DNA of 64,000 bases, taken from positions 75,399,823-75,463,822 of the forward strand of contig NC_045432.1 in assembly GCF_902635505.1 (NCBI RefSeq), written 5' to 3'. Each line of letters starts with the position of its first letter. Within the stretch, counting starts at the first letter, position 1. Both the position numbers and the translations under genes were made by a program. This document shows, piece after piece, positions 48,780 through 61,424 of the stretch. The stretch comes from Sarcophilus harrisii (taxonomy: Eukaryota > Chordata > Mammalia > Dasyuromorphia > Dasyuridae). The notes below the pieces were generated by a model. The model saw only the letters and a list, made by a program, of their open reading frames with translations. It was not told the origin of the DNA and did not search any database.

Positions 48780-50540
48780 ATCAGTGGGCTCAAAGGCCCG
48801 TGGAGATCACTGCATCTCAAATACATGATGCTGGCATTGATTTCAGTTGGTGGAGGGAGCCCAAAACATGGCGACCGATGATAAGTGCCTGTCTTTTTTG
48901 TGGGGGAGCAGTGAGAAGCAAAAGCTGAGGGACGAGGTCATTTTGAGAGTAACCTATTGAGTCACTGCCCAGAGTAAGAAGAAGTGAAGAGCCTCCGGAT
49001 CGGGGGGACCCTGCTTGTTCTTTATCTACATAGTTGGGGCCCAGGGAGGAAGGTTTGTCTGTGGTGGAAACTTGGCAGTTAGGGAAATGAAACACTTGGT
49101 CTCAGAACCAAGTGGGTGATCGGCCCACAGGCCTATTGAAAAGAAGCACCTCAGCCTGTGGAGAAGATTTCAAGTCTCCCACCACATGTTGGATTAGGGA
49201 TCCCTCTTCAGGAGCTAAAAAGTACCGAGACACCTGTGGGCTTGCCAATATAAAGGGTGAATCGAGTTGGAGACGTTGACAAAAGACCCACCAGTAGCAG
49301 CTCGGATTCAGAAAGCCGGCCTGCTTGAATAAGCACCAACAAGTAGGATGCTACATTTTGCTACGAGACAGTCCATATTTCTCAAACCCAGTCCAAATCC
49401 AGGAGCACTGAGATATGACAATGGGGATGGCAAGTCTTCACTTATTCTTTCTTATTCCTCACGGTCCTCAAGGTTCCAGGGAACATTCGGGGCTAATTAA
49501 TGCCAGGCTACCCCCACTGCGGTAATCCCCATTTCCCTCATTAGGAATAACATTTGAGCACCTCAGGGGTAGGCAGCCATCATGGAGCTTAGATAGAACA
49601 TCAAAGACTCAGATGACAGGTTTGGTGACCTCCTGGGACCCTGTCTCGATGGGGGGGGAGAGCAGACCTGGAGAGCACTCTGTGCAACTGACCTTCACAA
49701 TATCCAATACAAACAAGACACAGGGCGACACGAGCCCCCTCAGGATAAGCAGACACGCCACTGGGAATGTCAATCTCGAGTCATCTGTCCTCTCTCTAGC
49801 TGCCTCCCTCCTGAGCACTCCTTAACAGCTCAGAGAGAAGCACTGACCCTGGAGGAGAATCGTGACCATCAGGCCCAGCATTTAAAGCTCTGGTCCCAGT
49901 TCAGACGGACAAAGCCATCTCTCCGTGTCCGTCCAGGAAGAACCTTTGCCGACGTTGTGCAAATTCGAATCCGTTTCAAAAATGCAAGGAAGAAATAGAG
50001 TTCCTCACTAATTATCATCAGCATGTCTTTAGGGAGGCTCCAGATAGAAAACAGTGAGGAAGTAGGGAAAGAAATCATTTGGGCTAGTGTGGGAACCATC
50101 CGCACTGGCAACAGCAGGTACCCCGTGGGTTGGCTGAACGGTGGGGTTTGCCAGCAAGTGCCCAGGCAGAGCAACAACGAAGTCTCACCATTTGGGACAT
50201 TCTGAGGATGGCGTGCAAGTGTGGCGAGTGTGGAGAGCCTCAGCAAAGCCCTGGTCATGCCGTTTCAAAATCAGCTCCAGTTAATACAAGGCCACTGACC
50301 TGCTGGTCTTTTCTTACGCTTTGGGGAGCTAAGGAGTTGACCCGTTAAGAAGCTCTGGCTTCTGCCCTCAAGGCAGTGCCTTCCAACTAGCAGGAGATAT
50401 CCCTAGGCAGGAACTGTACCCATTCTTAAGAGTCACTGCCCTTATCTTCCTGTTCTTACTTCTACCTTGTCAGTAGACTAAAGAAATCAAGCCCTTGAAG
50501 CCGTTTCAGAGTAAGGGACGGTGAGCAGTCCTGCAGGGGA
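48780..50540. other. Unique sequence without recognised gene
   Basis: I see no coding signature and no clear repeat. The minus-strand frame at 50258-49869 (129 codons) has no recognisable domain. Confidence 0.4.
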
Positions 50541-50544
50541 GAGA

Positions 50545-50775
50545 GTGCTGAGTGTGGAATCGGGGAGACATCCTCATGAGTTCAAAACTGGCCTCAGACA
50601 CCAGCTAGCTGTGTGATCCTACGTAACTCAATCTCACCCCGTTTGTCTCAGTTTCCTCATCTGTAAAACAAGCTGGAAGGGGAAATGGCTAACCACTCTG
50701 TTAACTGCCGAAAAAACCCCAATTGAAATGAAGAAGAATCGACTCGATGGCAACGATTTCACAAGGACCAAAAGC
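50545..50775 (+). mobile_element. MAR1-like SINE, plus strand
   Basis: CATGAGTTCAAAACTGGCCT, CAGACACCAGCTAGCTGTGT, TGTCTCAGTTTCCTCATCTG, GGAAATGGCTAACCACTC, then AAGAATCGACTCGATGGCAA give the full MAR1-type order. Near full length and moderately diverged. Confidence 0.88.
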
Positions 50776-50779
50776 CATC

Positions 50780-53740
50780 TAGAGTTCTGGGCCTGTGTGG
50801 GCGCTGAGCAATGGAAGGGATCCCCCAGATCCCCAACGAACACGATTGTGACTTATCTATGTAGGACTCACGCTTAGTAATGCTGTGGGGAGGGGCAATA
50901 AAAGGCTGATTATTTTTGTATTTGCCTTGCACTGGCTTCTGCCTTCACCATACTTCATACTTGTCCCTGATCCCCAGACTACATTTCCTGTCACAAGCTC
51001 CAACCTGAAAATGCCAGGGGTCGGGGGGGAGGGGGGATAGTTGGGGATGAACTCACCTCTAGGCTGCCCCTTGGAGTGGGAGGCAGGCCATCCTCAAGCT
51101 TCCCATTTTAAGTAATTATTCTTGCTACGGAGAGGGAAAGGAAGGTTTCTCTGAATGGTCATGGCCCCCTCACGTTTTCGCTGCCTTGAGACAAAGCCCC
51201 GGAAGGCTTGCCATTTGTCACAACCAGAGTTTTAATTAATTTGTGGTCACCGGTTCCACAAAGCAGACACAGGGCCTTCTGTCACTCCCCAATCCAATGT
51301 CACACTGCAGACTCAATTGAACGTCCGGATAACTGCAGAGCGCCTTCCCCCACCCCTCCCACCATCTAAAGCAGATGGCAAAACTTCAGCCTAGTTGATT
51401 TCTTCAGATCGATTTCCCCTAACGTAAATCTGGGGCCGTGCTAAGCAATTTGGGAACCCTGGGCAATCTGGCAATGAATAATAAGTAAGGTCCAATTAAT
51501 ACGGTGACTATTTATCAGATCTGACATTGCCAGGGAGGGTCTCATCTGAATTCTAACAGGACCATTTAGCATCAGAGGACATAGGAGTCTGGCTCCTTCC
51601 AACTGGGCTTATAAAGTGACCTTGGGAAATACTGGGAGCCTGCCTCCAATCTTTGGCCTTGGCTGGCAAGCTCTTACCTGACATCTGGGAGCAATTTTAT
51701 CACCTTCCAAGGGTGGCTCTCCCCTCCCCACCTCCTCCACCGTTTCACTTGTTTCAGGATCCGGATTAGAATTCTGAACGCCTTCAGAGACCTCGGGTAA
51801 AAACGTCTCTGTGACCCTGGGTCCAATGGCACTGACAAAAGCAGACACTCTCCCTGGATATTTACCAAGAGTTTGCCTTTTTTGCTTGGAAAAGCCAAGA
51901 AGCCATGGGATTTGGACCGGGTCTCACAAGCTGTCAGCAAACATGTTATGTGCTGAGATAACTCTATTTCCTACTGTTCTAGGGCATTAAGTAAGGCCGG
52001 TTATCTTTATCACCTAATTCTTAGAGGACAAAGGTTCCCTGTGGTTGTATTGTTCTCCTGGGATCCCAAACCCAGATTTCCTGCTGGAAATCCGGGTGAT
52101 TCATGATTCCACAGCATTTTTTAAAATGGCTTCATTTCATTCTTGCACTTTCATCTCGCAGTGATAAGCTGAAGTCCCTGACCTTGGATGAAAACTCAAT
52201 AGGCTAAAATGGAGTAGATTCTATAGAGCTTTGGGGAAATTTTGATCCTGAAATTGGGCAAACTGTCTGGAAGTCCACGATGGGAGAATCAATCAACTCA
52301 GATGGATGTTGTACAGTCGAAACGGCAAACAGAAAAGGGGGAGCACAATTCAAAATCATAGACTCTCTGGAGGAAGGGGTTTGGTCACGCGATAGACCCT
52401 TAAGGGAAAGCGGAAAGCAGGATCGGTCGCATTTCAAGGTAATGACATAAAAATATCACCCTGTGCACAAAGCACATGTGGACACGGAGCAGAAGCTAGC
52501 ATCGTGCACGTGTCATTCTCTTACCCTGCCTCACTTCTGTAAATCCCTGTTCATCGATACCCAGGAAGGAAGAGTCTGGCGGCCAAATAACTCTTGGTCT
52601 CGGGCTGGACCTGGCCTGTGCCTTAACCGTGGCCCATGGGCTAGGTCTCGAGAGCCCACACTGGTGCCACCATGTGAGATGCTATCCGTAAAGCATTCTG
52701 AACAATGGGCGGTCTGCAGAAGGCATTTTATCCCTTTCCTCCCCTGTCCCTAATCTCGCAGCCTGCCTGGGTGCCAAAAGATGGGCCACACAAGAACAAG
52801 CTTCGTTGGGGAGCCCAGTTCCCTTGCTAAGGGCTCCCGATATGCCGAAGGGAACCGAACTGGACCTCTTGCCCTTTGGCCAAACTGTGCTATGGGTTCT
52901 GCCCTTACTCCTCCTCACCTGGAAGCTGTACTCCTAAGAGTTCAGAACCCTGAGGCAAAAGTCTAAGAGGAAATGGGGAGAACAGCCAGTCCAGAATGGG
53001 GAGCAGGGGTTCTCACAGGCCATGGGAGCAGCAACTTGGGCAGGGGAACCAAAAGAAGCAGATGATGGGCTGCGGGCATGGCACTGGGCTGTGAGGAGGG
53101 GCCCACGTGCCTGAATCCAGGGCCACCCATTCTTTTGGATCCTGCTGCCCCCTTGCTTGGGTAGGAGTTCTGAAAAACAAAGCTAAGCTGGGAGTGCATT
53201 TTCTCCTGGGGACTCCTTCCAGCCTGCAAGTCCTCCCACCACTTCCCCTCCTCTCCCCCAGGGGGAATGCTGCCTTTATGGCAAAAATGGTTTCCCCTGT
53301 GTGTGTGCACCCGAGTACGTGTGAGTATGTACATGTCGGGACTCTTCTGAGCAGGCAGCATGAAATGATTTCCCCTAACCTAAGTCTTCATTTTAGCTCC
53401 AAAATGGCCATCCAGCTGCGGCCCTGGGGCAGTGAAGCCTGTTGGTACTGGAATACATAGGAGACTCAGATGTTCTCCCCCTCCCCCTGCTTTTAATTAA
53501 AAAAAGCCATCATTACAAACCCAGACCACTATATCAATGAGCACCCCAAGGTAAATGGGCTATCTGGCAATCAGGCAAACTCGGGGGCTGAAGAGAAAGC
53601 TTTGTGCCCACAGTGCCACCCTTCCTCCGGGGCACACCGAACGGGCCTTGCCACATTAGGCAATTTGTCCAGGGGATTTCTATTTGACCCCCACACAGCA
53701 CTCAGGGGAGACATCCCGCTCCACTGGCCAAATGGTTTTC
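50780..53740. other. Unique sequence, no recognised gene
   Basis: AT-rich sub-stretches around 51225-51260 (GTTTTAATTAATTTGTGGTC) and 51475-51530 carry TAAT-core sites. No repeat or gene is seen. Confidence 0.35.
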
Positions 53741-53749
53741 TGACATGGC

Positions 53750-53960
53750 TCCCTGTGTAATTTGCATATGCCCTTATTAATGCCATTAGCATTGTTAGTG
53801 GAAATCCTCACTGTGATTTCATTGTCCTCAGTGGCCTCTCGGCAAATGAAGAAAGGCTAATAATGTGCTTTTAAATTGGTCGTGCATGAAAAAAAAATGG
53901 AATTCATTTCTGCCTCCTGGACCAGCACTTGATTTCCAAATCCATTCTGTAACAGCTGCA
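53750..53960. promoter_or_regulatory. Candidate conserved non-coding element
   Basis: It contains TAATTTGCATATGCCC (octamer-like ATTTGCAT), TTATTAATGCCATTAGCATT, GGCTAATAATGTGC and TTTAAATTGGTCGTGCATGA. Dense homeodomain/POU-type cores, no open frame, no repeat. Inference from motif density only. Confidence 0.33.
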
Positions 53961-54554
53961 TTTGGCCCCCTGGAGGAGGAGGGCCACCTCATTCCCACCC
54001 AGGAATATAGCATCCTGCCCTTGGAAGTTGGTGGGCTGAGAAATTCAACTTTGAGATGAGATGAGAAGTGGGGTAAGGGCTGAATTGCGACTCCCACACC
54101 ATGCCCAGCATCCCTTTCACTGTCACTAGCCTCCCTTGATCACCCTCTTCTTCTTTTAAGGAAAAAAGGAGCCCATGGAGTAGGAAAATGCTGGGGCAGT
54201 TGCCACTCTGAGGATCTTTGTCTCCACTTGCCTAGAAGACTTCCTGGCTACTGCCCTCTAGGATGGGTTGACCAAAATAACTCCGTTGCCAGCCAACAGA
54301 CTCTCTTCAAACAGCGAGAGACACAACAGATGCGTCAACGGCATAGGAGAAGGTAAAGCGACGGCGTCATTCTACCTCTCATTTGAATAAAAAACTCCAG
54401 CGACTTTCTGGAGCTGTCAAACAGAAGCTTTTATAAGTACTGGCTTCGTTTGCTTTTCACTTTTCAAGGGAGAAATGAGTTGGCCACAAGTGACAGGCAC
54501 AGCTTTCAGCAATAGCTGGTACTGATTTCCATTTTAAAAAAAAGACAAGTGACA

Positions 54555-54960
54555 TTTCCTCCATCTTCTCGGCACCATTTGACACTGTTGATCACCCTCT
54601 CCTGCTGAATATTCTTTCCTCTGGAGCTTTTTCACGGCACTCTTTTTATCCTGGTTCTTGTCTTAAATATCTGCTCATTCCTTTTCCATCAATCCCCTTA
54701 ACTCATTTGTCACTAGGTCCCCCTCACTAACCGTGGGCCTTCCACGGGGTTCTGCGCTGGGCCCCAATTTTCTCTCTATGCCATCTATGACTTGGTGATC
54801 TCCTAAGTTCTCAGGAGTTTAACTGAAATTAGGCTGATCATCTCCAGGCCCATATTCTGGCCCTAACCTCTCTCCTCTGTTCTAGTCCTGAAGGACATCT
54901 CGACAGTTTAGTGTTTCTCCTAGGGGATCCCAGCTTCCTTTTCTTCCCCAGCCTCTCCCT
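54555..54960 (+). mobile_element. L2-like LINE fragment, plus strand
   Basis: CATTTGACACTGTTGATCAC and CCCTCTCCTGCTGAATATTC encode the FDTVDHPLLLNIL-type reverse-transcriptase phrase. GTGGGCCTTCCACGGGGTTC, TGGGCCCCAATTTTCTCTC (the PRGSALGPNFL part) and ACTTGGTGATCTC follow in L2 order. Old, with no open frame. Confidence 0.8.
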
Positions 54961-55109
54961 GGAATCATATGCTCTTTGGAAAGCAAAGCAGGACTTAGTT
55001 GAATATTTAAGACTTACTTAACACACGTAACTATCCCCCAAAGAGGCCTGGGCTAATAAAGTCAGGACCCTATTACTGAGAGAGGAACTAGGAGTTGGAA
55101 AAGCTGCTC

Positions 55110-55290
55110 AACAAAAGGGTTGCTCTCTTTAATTAAATAAATTAGAAGGGCAAGGCAATAACTAACTCATCTTCATGAATGTGTTAATTAAGACACCCTC
55201 TAAGGCAACAATGCTCGGACACTAGTGATTCATCAATTAACATCTGCCCGGTTATTTGGTGACCAAAACCCCACTCTTCTTTCATCACAG
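55110..55290. promoter_or_regulatory. Candidate conserved non-coding element
   Basis: CTTTAATTAAATAAATTAGA, GTGTTAATTAAGACACC (an imperfect palindrome around TTAATTAA) and CATCAATTAACATCTG are homeodomain-type sites clustered within 180 bases. No repeat signature. Confidence 0.3.
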
Positions 55291-55954
55291 GATTTAATGC
55301 CAAGGGCGCTCTAGAGGCACAATCAGTGAATGGCCACAGCAGGGAGCTGCTATCTTAGTTTAGGCCCGCCTCTTCCCTGTACCAGAGGATTTAAGTTTAA
55401 CCATTCTCGGCAAGAGAAAGGGAAGGGCAATCAGAGCAACTGGTGAAGGGACAAGGAGAAATCGGGAGATTTCTCTGCCACACAGGTTTCAGTAAGCTTA
55501 GTGTTTCCTGAGATGGGAAAGGAAAAAGTGAAACACCAGAACAAATAACAAACACCAAAACGATGCGAGGGGAAAAAAAATCAAAACAGTCCAACTTTCT
55601 AGGGCACCTGTCCCCTTATCTAAGGAAGGAATGGCTCTCTGATGTATGTGAGAACATACATTAGGGGTGCCACCCCTTTTAAGGGGACTGGTAGAGAGAA
55701 AACCTAGCTAGTGGCTAGATGCCTCTGACCAAGGTCCTGAAAGAGTGCTGTTCTGCAGGCCCGAGCTCTAGCTCCCATTTGAAGCCCTGTGTTCCTAGGC
55801 TAAGCAGGGAAAGTGCCCAGGCTCCTTCATTCCCCCTTCAAGGACTATACTCTGCATCTGCATGGGGGTAAGGACATTCTTGAGGGGAGATGTTCTCCCT
55901 TGCTACAGTAGACCTAAGATTCCGTTTCCTTCACCATGGGAGGGGTAGAGACCA

Positions 55955-56170
55955 GTGGACTTGAAGCTAGGAAGTCCTTAGATGGGTGGTGTGATCCTGG
56001 GAAGATGATGTCACTTTCCTGATCCTCAGTTCCCTCATATGGAAAATGGGGATGATAATGACACCCTATCTTAGAAGACTGTTGGAAGGATCAGATAAGA
56101 TAAAATGTGATTATGGGTACAAAATGCTTTGCAGATTTTGAAGCACAATATAAATTTTAGTTATTACTAT
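55955..56170 (+). mobile_element. MIR-type SINE, plus strand
   Basis: GTGTGATCCTGGGAAGATGA, CCTGATCCTCAGTTCCCTCA, TGGAAAATGGGGATGATAAT and the end AAATGCTTTGCAGATTTTGA with TATAAATTTTAGTTATTA follow the MIR/MON1 order. Confidence 0.88.
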
Positions 56171-57019
56171 TTTCAGGGAGATGGCAAGCAGCCCCCTCAT
56201 TTTTTCAAAACCAATGATTTCCTGTTCGACATCCATTGGTTCATTTCCCTCAAAGCATTTTCTGGTTAGATTACAAGCCTCTTTGATCTCGAAGTTCTGG
56301 ATAGTATGTAACAGTGCCTCCAAGTTTTCGAAATCTTTTTCTTTCCCCAGGATGAGTTAGACTTAATCCTCATTTCTATCTTCCCTAATACATGCTGAGT
56401 TAGTGAAACAGATACTAATTATGCAAAGAAAGTTGGAAATCCCCAGTGGGAAGAATGATAGATGTTGTCAATGAGGAGCCTAATCCTTTGAATTCACAAA
56501 AATCTCACCCCATGAGATTCTGAGCTAGGAATTCCACCAAGGCCCCGATTTTCACATTTCTTGCTCTGACACAACCATCAAGGTGCTTCAGGCACTCATT
56601 TTCCTAAGGGAAGATTGATTTAAAAGGCAAAATTCTCTCATGCACAAAACAGAGCCTGGACTGGCAAGATAAGAGTCATCACGAGATAGATAAATGGATT
56701 TTTAGAGTCATTTTCCAAGAGCCTCATCTCCTACTCCAAAGAACTGAGTTTGGGATTAGAGTAGGTTGCCTCCGAAGTGTACAGGTTGGCTAGTACGAAC
56801 TACCGAGCTTAAGCCATAGGCAACCATTAATTTTTCTAACAACTCATCTCTATTGACATCCAGTATTTTCCTTGGGAAAAGTGAAGAGGCAGAGAAAGTT
56901 TAATGGCACTGGACTAATGAATTCTTTGGAATATGCAGGAAGAAATGTGGTAATAGTTTCCCTAGGCAATCCACTTTAGAAGATTTCACTCAGACCGACC
57001 CAAATCCACATCTTCAGAC

Positions 57020-57340
57020 AGAAACCAGTGGTTTTATCATCGCTCATTACTCAGGCATCCTCTGGCCTCTCTAATCTGATAAATGTAAGTACTGGTTGCA
57101 GCTGGATCTCTATGAATTTCAAGAGTAGCAAGTCATCGCATCTAATCATGCTAACGACTATAACATTTTCTCAGGAAATAGCATTACAAAACATCTTTTG
57201 TCCACAGATGATTAATCGGATGAGAAATTTGGAAAACATTAATGAAGGGCTAAATACTCTGTCTCAAGCTAAGCAACTATATTGCTGTGGCTTTTTAAAC
57301 TAGGCTCCTAATCCGTACTTAATTAATAAAAGCTTAATGC
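57020..57340. promoter_or_regulatory. Candidate conserved non-coding element
   Basis: Clustered TAAT and SOX-like cores: CTAATCTGATAAATG, TCTAATCATGCTAACG, CAGATGATTAATCGGATG, ACATTAATGAAGGG, CGTACTTAATTAATAAAAGC. An open frame of 91 codons on the plus strand shows no domain. Regulatory role inferred. Confidence 0.33.
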
Positions 57341-57554
57341 ATAGCAAAAGATTATATTATTTAATCTTTAAAATGAAATGCCCCTCCCCCAGGCCCAAGG
57401 CCACCTCATTAGAACATGGACATCTTATGCTTTTGGCCATTCCAGAAACATGTTTTAAAGCACCACCTAGAACTAGAGAATGACCTTTGTGGGCAAACAT
57501 TAGATTTGCTAAAATGTATGGTATGAGGTGAATTTTTGCCCCACCCATAAAAGG

Positions 57555-57710
57555 GGATTTAGACCCAGATTTAGAGCTGGAAGGGATCTCAGAAGTCCAT
57601 TTTACAGAGAAGGAAACTGAGGCCTAGAGAGTAAAACTGACTTTAAAATCAAGGTTACTTAGTCAGGCAGAGGAGCCTGGACTTGAAATCCAGGTCCTCT
57701 GGTCAAATTT
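57555..57710 (-). mobile_element. MIR-type SINE, minus strand
   Basis: TTAGAGCTGGAAGGGATCTC, CATTTTACAGAGAAGGAAAC, TGAGGCCTAGAGAG and CTTGAAATCCAGGTCCTCTG form the reverse MIR order. Confidence 0.88.
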
Positions 57711-59004
57711 AGTGTCACTTTTTTAGGCTTTCACTATCCTGGGCCAACACATATAACAATCCCCTCACTTTGTGGATGTTAGATGAAGCGATCTGGTCAT
57801 TTCATTGATATTTGACAAGTTGTACTATTTTTGAACTCAGTTTTTAAAATAGCGAATTCATTTTTATCAGGGTTATTTTTATAAAGGGAGCTGGCTGTGG
57901 TCCCTCTGTGGTACAAAGCCACATCTTCAAAGTACCATAGTGAAGACAAATACAATCCTCCCACCTCCGTTCCCATTTTTGTAAATTTGGTATTTTTACA
58001 AAAATGCTGTAATACTTTATATGCCAAAAAAGCAGTCACACTTATTCTTGGGGTGTTTTTAAATAGTCTGATGAAAGTAGAAATTATCTATTTTCTTTCT
58101 AGAGGGGGGAAAAATCTCCCTCTTCCAAGAAATAACCGGTCCAAGAGAAAGAGGAACTGCTGCTAAATAAAAATAACGGTTTTCCAATTTTCCTGAGGCA
58201 GACAAGTAAGGAGTGTCCTGCTAGAACACACCTGGCTTCTGAATCAAAAGCGGAAGCAAATTCTAAAACATCACTTTCCTCTTGAAAGGATGGTGTCATT
58301 TCAGGAGTGAAGTGGCACTTTGGCGAGAAGGATCATCTCGGCTCTCCATCTGCCCCCCGTTTGACTCTTGCCCTGGGGTTTTTTAAAGAAATAACTTGGG
58401 TCTAAGATCTGCAAATAACATCTGGCTTCTGCAATCAGTGGGCTTGTCTGAGGCACTCATTCCATCAACAAAACCCAACGTTGCAATTCCAAGACGCAGG
58501 AGCCGGAGGCTTTGACAACAACAGATGGAGGCAGAATTGGGCTACACGGGACACCCCACAGAAATAACAAATGAAGCCATTCGGTTGTTTTGTGTGGCCT
58601 TCGTGCCAGTAGCACCTTAACAGAAAGTGTGCTGTGCTAGCACTGAATTTGGAGGCAGGGGACCTGGTAAAATGGGCTTTGGCGATTTCCTTCCTGGGTA
58701 TACTTTCTAGAGGACCATTTTCCTTCTTTGAGTCAGAGTTTTCTCCTACAGAAAACGAAGGGGTGACATTACATGGTTTCCATGTGCCTTTCACCTCAAA
58801 AAAGATTTAATCTGATAATCCTAATACTAATGGCACTGTCCAAGAGTCACTTTTCTCAATGCTAAGGAATGGATCGCCAAAGAACAGATTTCTCGGGAAC
58901 CCTGAGTGGATGCCTGGGCCCACTTTCTGGGAGCAACTGAGCCCACTGAGGACAGAGAATAAGGGCTTCATCTTGTCAGACAGAATACCTGTCTAATCCT
59001 TCCT

Positions 59005-59230
59005 GTTCAGTCATTTTTCAGTCACGGCTGACTCTTTGTGACTCCTTTGGGGGTTTTCTTGGCAAAGTTTCTGGCATCCTTTGCCATTTTCATCTCCAGC
59101 TCATTTTACAGGTGAGGAAACTAAGGCAACCGCTTAAATGACTCGCCCAAGGTCACACGGCTAATATCTGAGATCAGTTTTGAGCTCCTGAAGATGAATC
59201 TTGCTGACTCTAGGCCCAGGGCTGCCTCAT
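59005..59230 (-). mobile_element. MAR1-like SINE, minus strand
   Basis: CAGTCACGGCTGACTCTTTG, GGGGTTTTCTTGGCAAAG, TTTGCCATTTTCATCTCCAG, CATTTTACAGGTGAGGAAAC, and GGTCACACGGCTAATATCTG give the full reverse MAR1 order ending at CTAGGCCCAGGGCTGCC. Confidence 0.9.
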
Positions 59231-59412
59231 GTATAGGCTATACACAAACCAAATCCACATGGAGGATCTTAATCTACTTTTAGACAGACAAAAGGCTTTT
59301 TTTCTTGATAAGTAGTAGGAAGATCACTAAGACAAGACCGGGACGGTTGTAGCAAAGACATTTCCTCCTACTTATGAGATTCCTAAGGTTTCTAAAGGCC
59401 AGAGATGGGTGG

Positions 59413-59555
59413 ATAGGTTCCTTCTTTCCTCTTTTCCTTTCTCCCAATCTCCTTCCCTCCTTTCTATTCCACCTTTCCTTTTCCTCTCTCTTTGCCTTCC
59501 CTCCTTTTCTTTTCCTTCCTCCCTTCCTCCTTCCTTTCTTTTTCCTTCCCATGTT
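59413..59555. repeat. Pyrimidine-strand tract (CTTCC/CTTTCC)
   Basis: About 140 bases nearly all C and T on the plus strand. The basic minus-strand frame at 59552-59280, rich in K, G and R, is its shadow and not a gene. Confidence 0.9.
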
Positions 59556-60141
59556 AGCTACATGACTATTAACAGGTCCCTTCTGGGGCCAGGAACAAAC
59601 TTTGAAGAGAAAGTTATAGAGAGGAAAGCAGGTGGACTCCAGTTGTCCCCTGAGTGCTCCATCAGAGACCCCCTAGAGCTAGATACTCAGGCCGTGGCTT
59701 GATTCCACTCCATACTCCACTCCAGTATGGCCTGAGTGGAGACAAGACCTTTGTCATCCAGTTTCTGTAGATCCTGGCCACTGACAGCAGCAGGAGCACT
59801 CTGTATAATTTGCCTTCTTAGAACCTGAGGGCTAGCTAATATGATTGTGAGAGCAATGAGGAGAAAATAATGGTCATCCCAGACTACTTCTCTAGCAAGA
59901 CAGAGCTTTGGAAACCACCTCATTTCTTCCCTTGATTTCTTCTGCTGCAGAGCTAACCTTAGCACAGACAGTATCCATATAATGGGGACTACAAAACATA
60001 CAAACAGGCCGCCAGGCTGCCTGAGAGATGCTGTCAGTTGAGCTAGGGAGCTTACAGATTCAGAAAAGGATGAAAGGAAAGACAAATCCAATCCACAGGG
60101 GGCACTCTAGTACTTTGGCACAGAAACATTCAGAAGAATCT

Positions 60142-60360
60142 TCAAGACTGGTACCCAAATGGCCAAAGTAAGGACTCAATTTTGCATTTTTTTTTTTGCA
60201 TCCCAGGGTCAGAAACCTTCCTAGAGTCTCCTTTGGGAATAAGCAGCCTTATTCCTCCAGGAGCCCTCCTCCTCGACTCTCTCCTTGGCAGTGACTGACC
60301 ACTGAGGATAAAGGCTCCGATCAGGAAGAGTAAGGGCACTAGTGGGACAGAATCTCTCAT
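60142..60360 (-). CDS. Small secreted-protein-like reading frame, doubtful
   Basis: The ATG at 60360 has purines at -3 and -1. The 72-codon frame starts MRDSVPLVPLLFLIGAFILS, a good signal-peptide shape (short charged start, hydrophobic core, small residues GQS near 20-23). RR at about 26-27 and RRR at about 30-32 follow, which are cleavage-type basic sites. After about residue 45 the sequence looks non-coding, and a lysine run is encoded by an A-run. It could be the first exon of a small secreted or peptide-precursor gene or a chance frame. No homologue is recognised. Confidence 0.2.
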   Translation of the reverse strand: MRDSVPLVPLLFLIGAFILSGQSLPRRESRRRAPGGIRLLIPKGDSRKVSDPGMQKKKCKIESLLWPFGYQS

Positions 60361-61084
60361 CTTCCCATGAAAGCCCTAGGACCTTCCCGGGGACTCCTCT
60401 GGGGAAACGCTCCCCTCACCAAATGAGCGCCCTATCTGTTGAAAAGTACAATTACATTTTCCAACCAAATTGGAAGCTCAGTGGGTGAACAAGGAAAATT
60501 TCTCAGCTCAATGAGTTTAGGCATATGCATGGGTCTCGGGCTTCTGAGATTTCCGTCACTTGGATGGGGGCGATCGAACAACCCTAAGTGGTCAGAAAGG
60601 AGAGGGATCTAGCCACGGTGCCCTACGTGTCTCTGGTCCTGCTCTTATTGTCAGCCTGGAACCATACTGTCCTGTTCCATGACAGTGGCTAATGCTGGGC
60701 AAGCCCAGTCCCCTTCCTAGGCCTTGTGCTTATCCTCTCAGCCAGAATAAACAGAAAAGCCACAGATTTAACTACTACAAATCAGACACAGACAATGAAA
60801 AAGCACACCAAAATGTTATTCCTTGGAGGACTCGGGAGAAAGTGGATTTTCCCCTAAGCCCTATTCCATAAGCATTAAGTTAAAATTGCCAGTAATTAGC
60901 TGCTTATTGGACATGACTTGGAGAAGAGGGCTCCTTTGAGTGTGTGTCTTAATGCAGTGAACATTATGTATCTGAGAAGACCCAACCTGATGCCGTAGGT
61001 TAGGTTTTTCGCTCCATCTGGCCTAGGCAGTTCCATTGGCGCCCCCTGGCCTCTCTGCTGCTGATTATGAACATCTGCAATGAA

Positions 61085-61235
61085 CATGATATAGGCCCGT
61101 GGGCTGAGAGCCGGAAGGGAGCTTGGAGGATCTCCAGAGCTAACGACACACAGGAAGTGAACAGCAAAGGTGAGATTTGAGCCCGGAGTCTCTGAGCCCT
61201 GGGCCGGGGCTCTTTCCATTAGACCTTGCTGCTTA
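61085..61235 (-). mobile_element. MIR-type SINE, minus strand
   Basis: GAGAGCCGGAAGGGAGCTTG, ACACACAGGAAGTGAACAGC, GATTTGAGCCCGGAGTCTCT and CTCTTTCCATTAGACC follow the reversed MIR order with its tRNA-like end. Confidence 0.82.
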
Positions 61236-61424
61236 GGCCAATGTAGTGTTCACCCTGGAGGGTAAAGGTTTGGCAGGAAATAGGATCTTGCCAAATCAAT
61301 GAAAAGGAAGCTCCTTTCCAGCTTGTAAAACCTATAAACTTAAAGAATACACAATGGGCCTGCAATTTCATTCTGGTGGTGATTTTTCCACCCTATTAGT
61401 GGACAGAGCTCATTCCCTAAAATC

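Noticed and set aside
59280-59552. Basic K/R/G-rich frame resembling a nuclear protein
   Set aside because: Low-complexity shadow of the CTTCC tract.
59687-60091. 134-codon minus-strand frame with two hydrophobic stretches
   Set aside because: It has no ATG at its start and no recognised family. Kept only as context for the small frame at 60360.
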